Positions 35,701 through 47,700 of a stretch of DNA of 64,000 nucleotides are shown here, piece after piece. This stretch comes from Notospermus geniculatus (Eukaryota > Nemertea > Pilidiophora > Heteronemertea > Lineidae), in assembly GCA_002633025.1 (NCBI GenBank), contig NMRB01000300.1, forward strand, positions 135,787 through 199,786, written 5' to 3'. The translations under genes were made by a program, and so were the position numbers. Position 1 is the first letter of the stretch. Every line of letters starts with the position of its first letter. Below the pieces are notes generated by a model, which saw only the letters and a program-made list of their open reading frames with translations, had not been told where the DNA came from and did no database searches.

Positions 35701-38700
35701 ATTCCTTTATTACGTAATAGATTCATTTATTACATAATAGATTCATTTATTAACTAATAGATTCATTTATCAGACAAGGATTCATTCATTGGAATTTGAT
35801 CATTCTTCAGGCAAGAATTTATTCATCAGACAATACGGATTAATTCTTTAGGTAATACAGATTAATTCATCAAGTAATACATTCATTCATACAGATTAAT
35901 ACAGATTAATTCATCGGGCAATACATATTTATTCATTCAGAAATAAGGATTTTCTTTTATCAGGCAAGGATTTATTCATCAGGCAATACGGATTTATTCA
36001 TCTGGATATAAGGATTTTCTTTTATCAGGCAAGGATTTATTCATCAGGCAATACGGATTTATTCATCTGGAATTAAGGGTTTTCTTTTATCAGGCAAGGA
36101 TTTACATGTGTTCATCAACAAGCAATACAGATTCATTCATTATGCAGTAAGGATAAATGATCAGGCAATACAGATAAAGTCATCAGGCTATAAAGGATTA
36201 CTAATTCATCAGGCAATGTGGAATCATTCATCCGGGGCAATCGGGCATTAAGGATTTATTCATCAAGCTTTAGATTCATTCATCAGGCAATACAAGATTC
36301 ATTCATAAGGCAATACAAGATTCATTCATCAGGCAAATAAGGATCATTCTTCAGGCAATACAGGTCTATTTACTTTACAATGTAGATAGAGTCGTGCGCC
36401 ACAGCTTCTGAGGAACTCATGTTCATGCAAGGATTTCACTCTCTTGATTTGCTACACAGATAGTTTGATAGGATTCAGACAAACACCATAAGGGGAACAA
36501 GGAAATCTTAGGCCAACCGCAGGCATCCTAACATACAGTGCCCAAATTCCCATTTCCATGAGAGGAACAGGTTTGTGCAGTACCATTAGGCATGTTAGGG
36601 TCATTCATGTCAATGCACTCAATGCACGAATTCTGAAAGATAAACGTGTCTACCAAGTTCACAGCTCTGTATACTTTCATGGTGGTGGTACTCGCCTGTA
36701 AAAATAGATAACACGCAGGTAGGACAATCGTGGGAAGATACGTCACAAAAACTGAACTGGGAACACGATTTATCACCCATTCTTAGAAAACATCTCAGAA
36801 TTCTGGTGTACATGTAGAGGGCATTAAGAGAGCAGATGTCAAGTTTTCGTTGATGTTTTCCTGCATCTTGTCTCAACTTTTTGCGTAGTTTCCTTCATGT
36901 GGGAAGAAATTCTTTCAGATTATCAATCAGAAACTGTGTACTAACATTTTCTGCTTCAGAATTACTGAATACATAACAGGAGAGATCCGCTAATGACCTC
37001 AAAATGACGAAACCAATCTCCTTCATATTCATCATACAAATCTGGGTTGTCTGTTTGGCATGTTGCCTGGTGACCAGTGTAGGGCTAAACCTAGAAAAAG
37101 GTCCTGAATATGACGCTGATAAAAAAAGTCCAGTTAACCCTGTGCTCAATCGAGTAAGACTTCTTCACAAGCCATCGAAGAATATCAATTTGAAATCTGC
37201 AGAAGACTTTCTGCGGATTGAGGATAATGCAGAAGAGACTGGTGGCGTGACGGAACTGAGTAGGTTGCGGCGATCGGTAGACAACGAGGATCTGAAGAAA
37301 CCGAAGGATAAAAACATTGGTGGTGAAGATTTAGGGGTCAAGGATATAAACGCCAAAAGTGGGGACAGTGAAGCTGAGGCTGGGGTAACAAAACCTGTGA
37401 AGGATTCAGTCAAAGGCACTGAAAAGGGGGCAACTGAACTTAGCGATCCCAAATCGACCGAACAGCCAATACCCAATGATGTTTATCTAACTCCCACGCC
37501 TGTCACCAGGGGGCAACAGATAACATCTAAAACAACACTGCCCCAGCAGACGACATCTGAACCAAAGACACAGAAATTGGAATTGGAAAAATATCCAATT
37601 GATACCAACGCAGAAAAAGATAATGCTGGAAAATATAATGAGACTAATTTTGAAAGTGTGTCAAGTCCGTCAATGATGAAAGTTGATGCGGAAGCCGGTA
37701 CTCCTGTGGTTGTTGGAAAAAACAAACAAGTGACAGACAAAAAAGCTATTACCACGGATACTTTTGATATGTTGCCAGCTAAGTCCACTGCAGACAGTCT
37801 GAGATATTCGGGTACTGATTTCGTTGACGAAGGAAAGACTATTTTAGTGACAACAACTGCAGATTTTGTGGACACAAAAGTTGCTTCGCGACAAACGACA
37901 GAGTCTGTCCAAGTCTCTGTCCACTCCACTGTAAAACCGTCAGAAGATATGACAGAAACTGTCACAGCAACGCCCCCTATTGCTTCCACTCTGTCAACAA
38001 GTAACGATGCTGTCCTTGTGGCTTCTACAAAACTTGTTGACACTGGCACAGTCAAGGTCACAACTGATCGGCCTTTTGTGAATACGCCCAACTTAAGTGC
38101 ATCCTTTATGAATTCTTGGCAAGGGAGTGCTATTCCAGAGGCAACTACAAGTAAACCCATGGACTCTATGGGTACCTTGAATTCAGTCGTGTCAATGCAG
38201 TCCTCACAAACTGAACAACGGCATGGAACTGTAGATTTTGAAACCGCCTCTCCACCAGATGTGTTCACTAGTTCAAAATACGTCCCTACCAGGACGTCGG
38301 CAACGGACATGGTAGATTTCACAGCCAGCGCAACATTGCAGCCTGAAACGCACGACCAAGGGAAGTCTCCATTACTAGTTCCTACGAGTTCAGGTTCTTT
38401 GAGTCCTCCACAAGAGAGGGTTTTTTCAATGTCTTCACAGACAACACTAGACACAGACGGCAGAACAAACCAAGTGCAATCAACCGTGCCTTTCCAGCCT
38501 GCAGTTTTATCACAAGAGATGGACAAATCTGTGTTGATAACAGCGGATTCTGTTGTCCATGTAAAAAGTTCACCAGGACATGTCACGCCAACTCCACATG
38601 TCATTCCATACTTGGTGGAACAAAGCATGGATGTAGTTCAAACTACACCACACTTCACGAATCCTGGAACAAAAGAATTGGACAGTCCGTCCCTATTCTC

Positions 38701-41700
38701 ATCTGACCAAGGTCGTGAAACTTCTCATGTCAGTCAGACAGATCATGTTGCAATCTCAACAGAACTGGAGCCGCAAAGGAGCGTCCCTCCGTTTGGGACA
38801 CCCACATTGATTCCCGGGTCGATATGGACCTCAAGTGGTGAGGACACCAGGTCCGTGATGATTCTGGGAAGTTCAAGTGGACCTAGAGGTGACTTGAGTA
38901 CACCCACTTTGCCCGCACCTGTCACGCCCGTGTTGACCTCCAGCATGGGGCCTGATTGGAGTACGACACCTGGATTCAGCTACAGTGCTACGACTGCCAC
39001 AGCAGTAACGCCACCTTTACCAAGTTTCACAAACATTATGTCAGAGAGTTCAGATTTCCACACACTATCCTTGGAGCAAAGTCGAATGCAGTCTTTCAGA
39101 ATGACACCAGGGCTGTCGACAGCATTGGAGCCCTCAACTTTGATTACGCCTTCAGCTCCACCTTCGGCACCACCCACACCAACTCATTCGGCTGAACTTT
39201 CGTCATCATCAAGAGATATTATGGTCACAAAAGTCACTTCATCAGTTGCAGAAACAGAGATGGACAGTCTCCTCCCTCAATCTTCAAAACATGGTGCTGT
39301 TCTTGTCACCCCGTCACAGCCGTCCTCCGTGGAAAGTCTGCAGATCACGTTGACGCCAACAAGCATTTCACCAGCATTCACCTTCCAAAGTTCCTTTGGT
39401 CGAACACTGACTAAATCAGAACTCAGTTATCCAAGTTCACATATACCAGAACTCAGTGCTACCCCAAGCATTTCTGACATTTCTGCTGAAATACAAAGCG
39501 GAGGGGTAAAATTTGTTACAGCGACGCCATCGTTGGAGAGTACTCTGCAGGTCACATCTGAAGCACAGACGGATTTCATGACAGATTCATTCAGGAGTAC
39601 AAGGCCTAGCAAGTTGCATTCATTCTCTGTGACACCACTCTCCGCTGAAACACAGACAGTTGGGACACCTAGTGTGATTTGGACATTTGGATCGCAGACC
39701 ACAAGAACTGGGGAAGGAACAACTTCTGTGTCTAGTATAACAACTATAGTGCCAACTTTGACTTCTGCTCCTATAGTGCCAACACCTGTGCCTGTTCAGA
39801 CCACAACTCCTGTGTCTATCCCACCGACACTGCCTAGTGTAACAACTACTCCAGAGCCTAGTGTAACAACTACTCCAGTGCCTAGTGTAACAACTACTCC
39901 AGTGCCTAGTGTAACAACTACTCCAGCGCCTAGTGTAACAACTACTCCAGAGCCTAGTGTGACAACTACTCCAGCGCCTAGTGTAACAGCTACTCCAGTG
40001 CCTAGTGTAACAACTACTCCAGTGCCTAGGTGGTCTCCGGAGCCAAATCTGACTACTCTCAAGCCTAGCTTGGAGACTACAATCATGACAATGAAGACTA
40101 ACATGTCTACACTTGTGCGTAGAATAGTGACCACTGCCATGCCTATTGTGACAACTGCTACGCCCAGCATAATGGCGACTCCAATGCCAAGTACAGTGAC
40201 TAGTGTCGAGCCTAGTTCAACTTCACTTGAGCCTAGCTTAACTACACGTACGCCTAGTGCAACTACCCCTGAGCCTAGTAAAACTACTCTTGAGCCAAGT
40301 AAAACTACTGCCAAAACGAATGTTACACAGACTGCTACAAGCACTACTTTATCCGGGCCTAGTAAGACTAGTGTGCCAACGACTGCAGCCTCAACTGTGG
40401 TGACAGTGACAATGAATACAACAGACGTCGCCACGCCAAAAAATGAAACTTTAACAAAACCTGGCATGGGGACAACGACAATAATCGGCATTGCCATCGG
40501 ATCAATCATGGGGTTCTGGATAATTCTAGGACCGATCGTTTGTTTCCTGTGCCGGATGAAGGACAAAGCGAAAGAACGGCGCAACCGTCCGTATGACGTT
40601 GATGACCCCGAGGAGGGGGACTTGTTTTTACGCGAGTATGTCGCGACACACTTGGCGCGAAGCCGGCCAACAAACTTTCAAAATCCACAAAATAATCGCT
40701 ATAGCATGGATGCATTTACACATATAGAAAACGGTATTATGAAGACGGAACTATGACGAATGTTCAAATACTGTTAAATAAGTTATTCAATGTTATGTTT
40801 TCTGAGGTTTTTCACAAAGTAAAGTTTGGCGAAGGACAGGTATCTGAAGGATGGTAACTTTTTCAAATGTGGAGGCTCAGACCAGAAACCATTCTGCAAC
40901 TTTGCTGAAAAATAGCATCCAACTGAAGTTCACCAAATGTTTACTTTCATACCCAAGTTTTATACTTGTTTATAGATTTCTAGGTCACAACTTTCATCAG
41001 CTTAGTTTTTACCCAATTTGAGTAAGAAGAGATGGGCCGACCCAAATCTATGTCAACTTCATTGCTCTGAAAATCCATGAATGCTTTGATCCAGATTTGC
41101 CAATTACACCAATGCCATCTGCTGGTGAAAGTTGTGGGAACTAATGAACTTTGTACATAATGGCCATGAAACCCAAGACACGCTGAAAGAAATGCTTGGA
41201 ACTTTCATTGGTGTAGAAATTGTTTAGGGCAGCATGAACATGTATGTATGTAATCACATTGATTGCTAAAGCTATGTGCACACAGAGCTTAGTGCTTGCG
41301 GGATCTTAGCGGCAGTGAAACCTTGCAACCACGCAGTCCTCTAAATCCTTGCGCCGCTGTGTGAACACGAGACGAGGGCGCAAGGATCTTTGCACGGCCT
41401 TGCGTCCTGTGGATGGGCGTATAGGGCCGCGGCAAATATCAAAAAATTTCGATATTTACGATTCCGCCTGCGCCTCGGGACGCAAGCACTAAGGGCTTGC
41501 GGCTTCAGGTGCACACAGAGATTTCTTGGGCCTTGCATCCTCTCGAAGAGGCTTGCGGCTAAGATCACGCAAGCACTAAGCTCTGTGTGCACATAGCTTA
41601 ATGGAGAATAAGGTATTTTTTTGACATCAGAATATTTTGTCTGGGGTCGGTCTATGGTAGCATGTAGTTTGCAAAACAGATATTGTATTACTGAGTGACA

Positions 41701-44700
41701 ATCCCAAAGCAGCCCTTTATTCATCCTCTCAACAGTGCCCCTCCCACTATCTTGGTTTCTAGGGAGATTTCAGGCATCTGGCAGGGTTATATCTAGGATT
41801 TCAGAAGGGCACGGTGCAAACATTGTGAAAAGGGCACTTTTTATTTGCGACATTTCTACTAACGGAATTTGAGAGGCTTGTCAGTTAAAAATGTCTTTAT
41901 AACTCCAGTCAACAGCCAATTTAAGGCAGTTTCTAAGGTGATACGACCAAAAGGGACCATGGCAGAGGGTCTGGGAGGTACTAAAACCTAAAAAAAAATT
42001 TTTAGGGGCAGAGTGGCGCCCTAGGGGGTTAAAAAAGGGCACAGCGGTGCCCCCTTTCGGCGGCACGGCATACTGCCACTCTAAAATGGCCTAGATGTAA
42101 CCCTGCATCTGGTAGGCAAGCCAAAACATGTGCCTACCAGATATAACTTTTTAGAAGACTGCACAAGCCCAAGACCTTGGGCCAATCGAAACGATGAATG
42201 GCGTTCTATAACTTACCGAGCTCTCCCTGTCTACTAGGGTCTGGGTGAGAATCATGTTGAACACAGCGTGAGATCGGCTGCTCTCCGAGTTCATATTCGT
42301 GGCAGCCACTGTGCGAGATTTGTTCCCCTCTGACATCAAGATATCAATGTCCTGGAAGAGTGAAAATTATAATGTGAATCTTATGAAGCGGTGCTCCAGC
42401 CATTTGTGAGGCAGTCTGAGAAAACCCGTCGGATGTCGCATTTGAGGAAAGTGTTATTGGCCTTGGTGAACCCACACATTTCTGTTCAATAGCTGAAACA
42501 TACTACGTAACAGGTAAACAGCAGTAGATCAATGCACGTGCAATCAAAGAGTCCTTGTTGATCATCCAGCGACCTTCGACAAGTTTCCCTAGACCGCCAC
42601 ACATTTTATTTTTAAACAGGGCACTACAGGCCCTGATTATAAAATGAAAGGGCAAAGGGGACTGTGAACAGGGTGGTAAAGAGGTGTACTCCATGTGAGA
42701 GTTTTCTCATGTGAGTAAGGCCTACATGTAGCTCTCAATTGGTAATTCATCATTGCTGGTTTCCTTAAGATTTACGCCAAATTACGTCCTACAAGCAATT
42801 CTGACAAATTTATAGACACAGAATTGTTTAAGAGGACACATTTGACTGATAATGATGCCAATAAAACAAGCTAAGAACATTATTTCACTTCAAGCACAAC
42901 ATTTTGTTGTTGATTATTGTAATCACGCAGAGCCAGCTGGTGCTGCCACCTAGGTGCTGACAGTGGAACTAATTGCCCTCTGGAGAATGGCCACAGACCT
43001 CATCAATCTTCAATCATCACCATCAATCAATGACAAGCAGACATAATCGTCCAGAGTACTGAGGTATCTATTCAGATGGATGTGTTTCAGGGTGTATTAC
43101 TTCACTGGAAAATCTACTTTAACCCTTTCACAACCAGTGGAAACATCATTGAAAGCAATTTAAGCCTATCAAATCTTGACAGGGTTCAGAAACCCTGTCA
43201 CATAGGTATTCATTGGAAAGTACTCACTGAGAGCTTTCCAATGAATACCTATGTGATGGCCTTCAGCTACCATCTAAGCTTTTTTTCATATTTTGAAGAA
43301 GATTGGTATAGAGGCCTTGCAAATGACGTCACAAGCCGCCATGCTGGGGGGCACATACTGCAGAGGCGCAGCGAAATGTCCCAATGACGTTACGTCAAAC
43401 ACTGGCGTCGCGCACTTCACGCAGGCCAGCTCAGGTCACGGTCAGCTCACGCCTCTGCCCACTTGCCCCTCAGCATGGCCGCCAGGATGACGTCATTGCA
43501 AGGCCTCTATTGGCAATATTCTGCAGTTGGTAGGCCTACTTTGACTAGTAGAGCCAGCACTGCAGGGGTGTCAAAGGGAGTCCATTTTTCTCAGAACAGT
43601 GGAACCTCCCCATCAGGGACACCTTCAGGGTATCTGACGCCTTTTAAGGCCCCTTTGTTTATTTTCCTTTTTGACGGCAATGTCAAGGGTCAACCAATTC
43701 ATACTCACCTCAAAAGATGTTACGACAAGCTGTGAAAGTCCATCAACGTATGGTCCAAGGATATTGTGTTCCCGAACTCGTAGGTTGTGCTTCCCACTGA
43801 AAAATAACATTTCATCGTCAGATTGAACTCAAAGAGTTGAGCTAAGCGAGGTTGGGNACCAAGGGGGGGGGGTTAGCAGAAAATATCAAATTCATTGTCC
43901 AGTCTGGGTTCCTTGGGCAGCTCTAGATTCCCATGGCCCACACCGCCCTGAAGTATGGTGTTGGGGTAGGCCTAAGCCACAGCTTCAGATCATTACTGAC
44001 GACCATGGGACATGCATTTCTACTCTGGGATGCCAGATTTGAGACATTCTACGACTGCTAACTTGTGGTGGCCTCTAACGGCAGTAAAGTCTCCTGGAAA
44101 ACGCTTCAACTCATTCAAGGTGGCCAGGCAACTGAACAGATCAGAACTTCCGGTATACGCACCCTTTTGGATCTAACAAGTCATGGACCTTCTCATTATA
44201 TATCTCCATATACGACACCTCAACTTTACACGAAATGTCTGGATCGTCCTTCTCTAACTTTGTGATTTGGTCGAACAGTGAGTCGCACAGTCGTGGAATG
44301 ATACCTTTCTCGTTCATGGTCCCCATCATGGTGTAAGACTTGCCAGAACCTGTGGAAAGAACACGAAACTTTACAGCTGAACTGCCGCATTTGAGACTTG
44401 AACCATGACCTTTCCCCGCCATCTCCTGAAGGCATCTCCACACTTGTGCATTTCAAGCTCCATTCACAGTGAATTTCTTTGTTGTTTTCTGCCGTACTGT
44501 TTCCATGAAATGAAAGCGTTATCATAAAGAGAAAAGCGACATCATCAAGATGTCCCAATAGCAGCGACCAAATCAGACATGTTTTTGACTGGTGCTGCCA
44601 CCTACCTGTCTGGCCATAAGCAAATATACAGGCATTGTAACCTTCAAAAGCTCTTTCCAAAACATCCGCGCCCAAATTTTTAAACACAGTGTCCTGACCT

Positions 44701-47700
44701 GGAACACAGAAGGAGAGAATTACGCAAACTAAGAAAATGGGCCCAAAATAAAAGAAGTTCTTTGAAAGTTGGAAAAGGGGATTTTCTTGGAAAAGTTATA
44801 AAACTGCCTCCAAATGTGTTTATCAGTACCGGTATGCGTAATTTCTCAAAGTAAATGTCAGCGTTTATTCAGGGAATTTAGTCTCTCTGATCTTAATATG
44901 GTTTCAAACGCTGTAGGCTGTTATAAAAGTACACAGTTCAAAGAGGAACTTCTACCCTTCAACGGTGAAAGGTGATGACTGCGCTGGCGATCAGTGGGGC
45001 GTGGCTGATTGATGTATCAGCTCTAGTACACTGGAGCTTTGGGTGTGGCTATTACTTGAATCTGCCACCCACCCACTGATCAACAGTGGATCATTGGTGG
45101 ATGGGATGAGTTTCTCAGAATGGCAAGTGGAAGGATGTGTTCATTCTACAGATTCTAAAGGAAACAAAGCATTGAACGTCAAAAGATGTTTTCTTACTTG
45201 AGTATTTAGGGTTTGTGTCGTCCATTGACCAGAAACAGTGGTCAAAAGCAAAGTTCTGAAAATATAAAGAAATAAATGTATATTAGCCAAGCGGAATGAT
45301 GACGGATTGGTATTTAAACTACTGCTTTAGCTTCGGCCCTGATTGGAAAATCTCTAATGTAATAAAAATTATGTCATTGGGCCAGCTGATTCGGTTTGAT
45401 TTTTGATGCCCTCAGCTATCAGAGCCATATGTTTCTATGGCGTAGATGTAAATGTAAAGTCTTTTGATCGACAGAAGTGAAACCCAATATTTCACTTCTA
45501 AGGGATGCCCTGACATTTTGAAATTCTTCTAAAAGCAACGACTCAAGAAGGTGTCAACAACATCTGTACACCCCGCAAAAAAAACCGACGCAGAATCAAA
45601 GTAACGACCACGCACCAAACTTTCGCAAACATTACCACCCAGGAAATCAAGGAAGGTTTTTAAAAGCGAGTTACCATGGAAACTGCTTCCTTTTTCTCCT
45701 TGCGTACACAGTAATCAATAAGATCATAACAGGACACCCCCCTTATTATCAACTTCGGAATGTAATCAGACAGAAAGGAAGAAATTCATCAAGTTTGTAG
45801 TGTTTTTCTCATAAATTTCTTTTCGCCGCAGTATTAGAGAGGCTCGGGTCGTGTTTAACAAGCAGTTGAAGTCCCTGAGGTGAATTCGTTGGCAGGAGAT
45901 TTTATTGGCTATAAGGCTCAACTCCCTGTGAGAGGTTTTTGGCACAAGTTGGCTCTCTATGGGTAACTCTCCCCCATAGAAAACTATGGGCAGCCATTCA
46001 TGTCGTTGGTCTCAATGTAAGTTTAATGGGGTGACTAACATTGAGAGCCAACTCCAACAAGAAAACTCACAAGGAGGAGTGCCTCCAGTCTCATCAGGAA
46101 AGGACCCTGGTATATACATGTATTTAAGAGGGGCCACGGTGGTGTAGTGGTTCGGGTCTCCAACTTGAGGTCAGAGGGTCCTGGGTTCGAATCTCACTGG
46201 GCATGAGACTCTGGGCAAGTCTCTTTGCCTCAGTGGCCTCTCTCCACCCAGGTGTGTAAAGGGGTACCGGTCGGAAATGCTCAGATTGTAGCGCTGAATG
46301 AGCAGCCCATCTGAGTTCTACTGAAAGGTTTCAGGATAGACCGGGGTTAAAGTGTAAAGTCGGCTGACACCGCTGCCGTTGTTGATATCAGACTATAAAC
46401 CCAAACTTTAACTTTATTTCAGCAGCCAGAGTGGTGCAGGGCAAATTTGAGCACCTCTCTCCTCTCATTACTAAGGTTGTGGGTTCAACACCCAGCACAG
46501 GCAACCCACTCCTGTAATAAAGATCATGGTATCTCTCAGTTACAGCATAGATCTAGTCTTGTCAGGTCCCTGTGATGCGTTACATCACGAACCATTGGAA
46601 GACGAGGATTTCATTATGGTAGGTACAAAGTTGAGGTCACTGCGAGGGAAACTACAGTCAGCGTCATGTTTTCGAATTCGACCCCCCAGACACTGACACA
46701 ATGGATATTAGGATTTCAGCACGTCGTTAGCGACATGGGTACTAGCTACACCAACACCTCCGACTTGGCATGCTTGGTCATGTTGGTCAGTTCTGACGTC
46801 AGCGGCCGCCATTATCGAAGGTCAGCAACACCTGTACTGTAGGCACGCATGGCGCCGAACGATTTCCAACACAACACGAATCATGTGAAAAATTGCCCAC
46901 ATTGGTACCATACCCCATCAGCAACAATCTTTTGGGAACCATCACATTGCTGTTTACCCATTGCCACGAGCATCAGTACCAAGACAACGATTAAGCTCCT
47001 GGTGCCTTGTTGCCATGGAAACGAATACGCTGGCTTCGTCGATTGCGTTCTTTAAGTGTTAAGAGACTCGGCGTAGAAGCCTCGGATGTGTTCTCGCAGC
47101 AGAGTTCTCTCAAAAGGTGAAATGTCTATGTTTGTTTTGGCGAGTTAGTGACGCATGAGGGCATTCACTGTCAATTATTGCGATGGATTAACTGATCCAT
47201 CATCAACAATTGTCGGTATCGTTGTAGTTTTTGACTGATATCGGCTCTGCTACGTGATATCACGATAGTTGAACATTTCTCGGCGGGTACCTCCGTCAGG
47301 CACAATATTTCCCCAACGTACCACTCCGACAGGCCTTGGAGTTGGACAAATTTCTGGGAATAAAGTCCAGTTCAATATTGGTCAATCATCCCTATTCCTG
47401 ATGACCTCTGTGATCAGGACACCTCTCATTGTGAACCAAATCTGTCAGCCAAAACGTGTTCTCAATAGAGAGGTTTGACTCTATTCATGTAAGTACCAGT
47501 AATGGGAAAATGAAAGAGTGTAGTTCTATCTTATCAAGGGATACTTTGGATCTCATAAATTAGGCAAGACCACATGCTAAGGTCACAGAGAACCCTGTAG
47601 GCCAATTAGTAGTCAACAGTGCTCTGAAAAAATACTAGTAATCATCATGATCATTAACTGAAAATCGTTAGTGGGTTCAGGGCCGATGAAGTCGGTCAAT

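Larger units (their letters stand above)
29353..42216 (-). other. KIF13: KIF13 intron 8 (12.9 kb)
   Basis: Contains the plus-strand mucin-like gene and at least nine inverted-repeat elements. No other coding exon recognised; the stretches 30030-30900, 31013-31655 and 34481-35690 hold nothing I can name. Confidence 0.85.
42352..43708 (-). other. KIF13: KIF13 intron 7
   Basis: Contains a GTTGGCTCTC-family fragment (42733-42790), a perfect hairpin (43197-43256) and a MITE (43309-43509). No coding sequence. Confidence 0.8.

Noticed and set aside
37483-38628. 381-codon minus-strand frame
   Set aside because: Shadow of the mucin-like frame; its Val/Ser-rich composition is explained by the complement of Thr/Ser codons, and it has no domain or signal peptide.
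39796-40584. 262-codon minus-strand frame opposite the mucin repeats (Val/Gly/Thr-rich)
   Set aside because: It mirrors the low-complexity coding repeat on the plus strand. The plus frame is longer and has signal, membrane and tail features.
46129-46205. Possible functional tRNA gene
   Set aside because: A and B boxes are present but the acceptor stem and anticodon arm do not pair well, and it continues into a SINE body.
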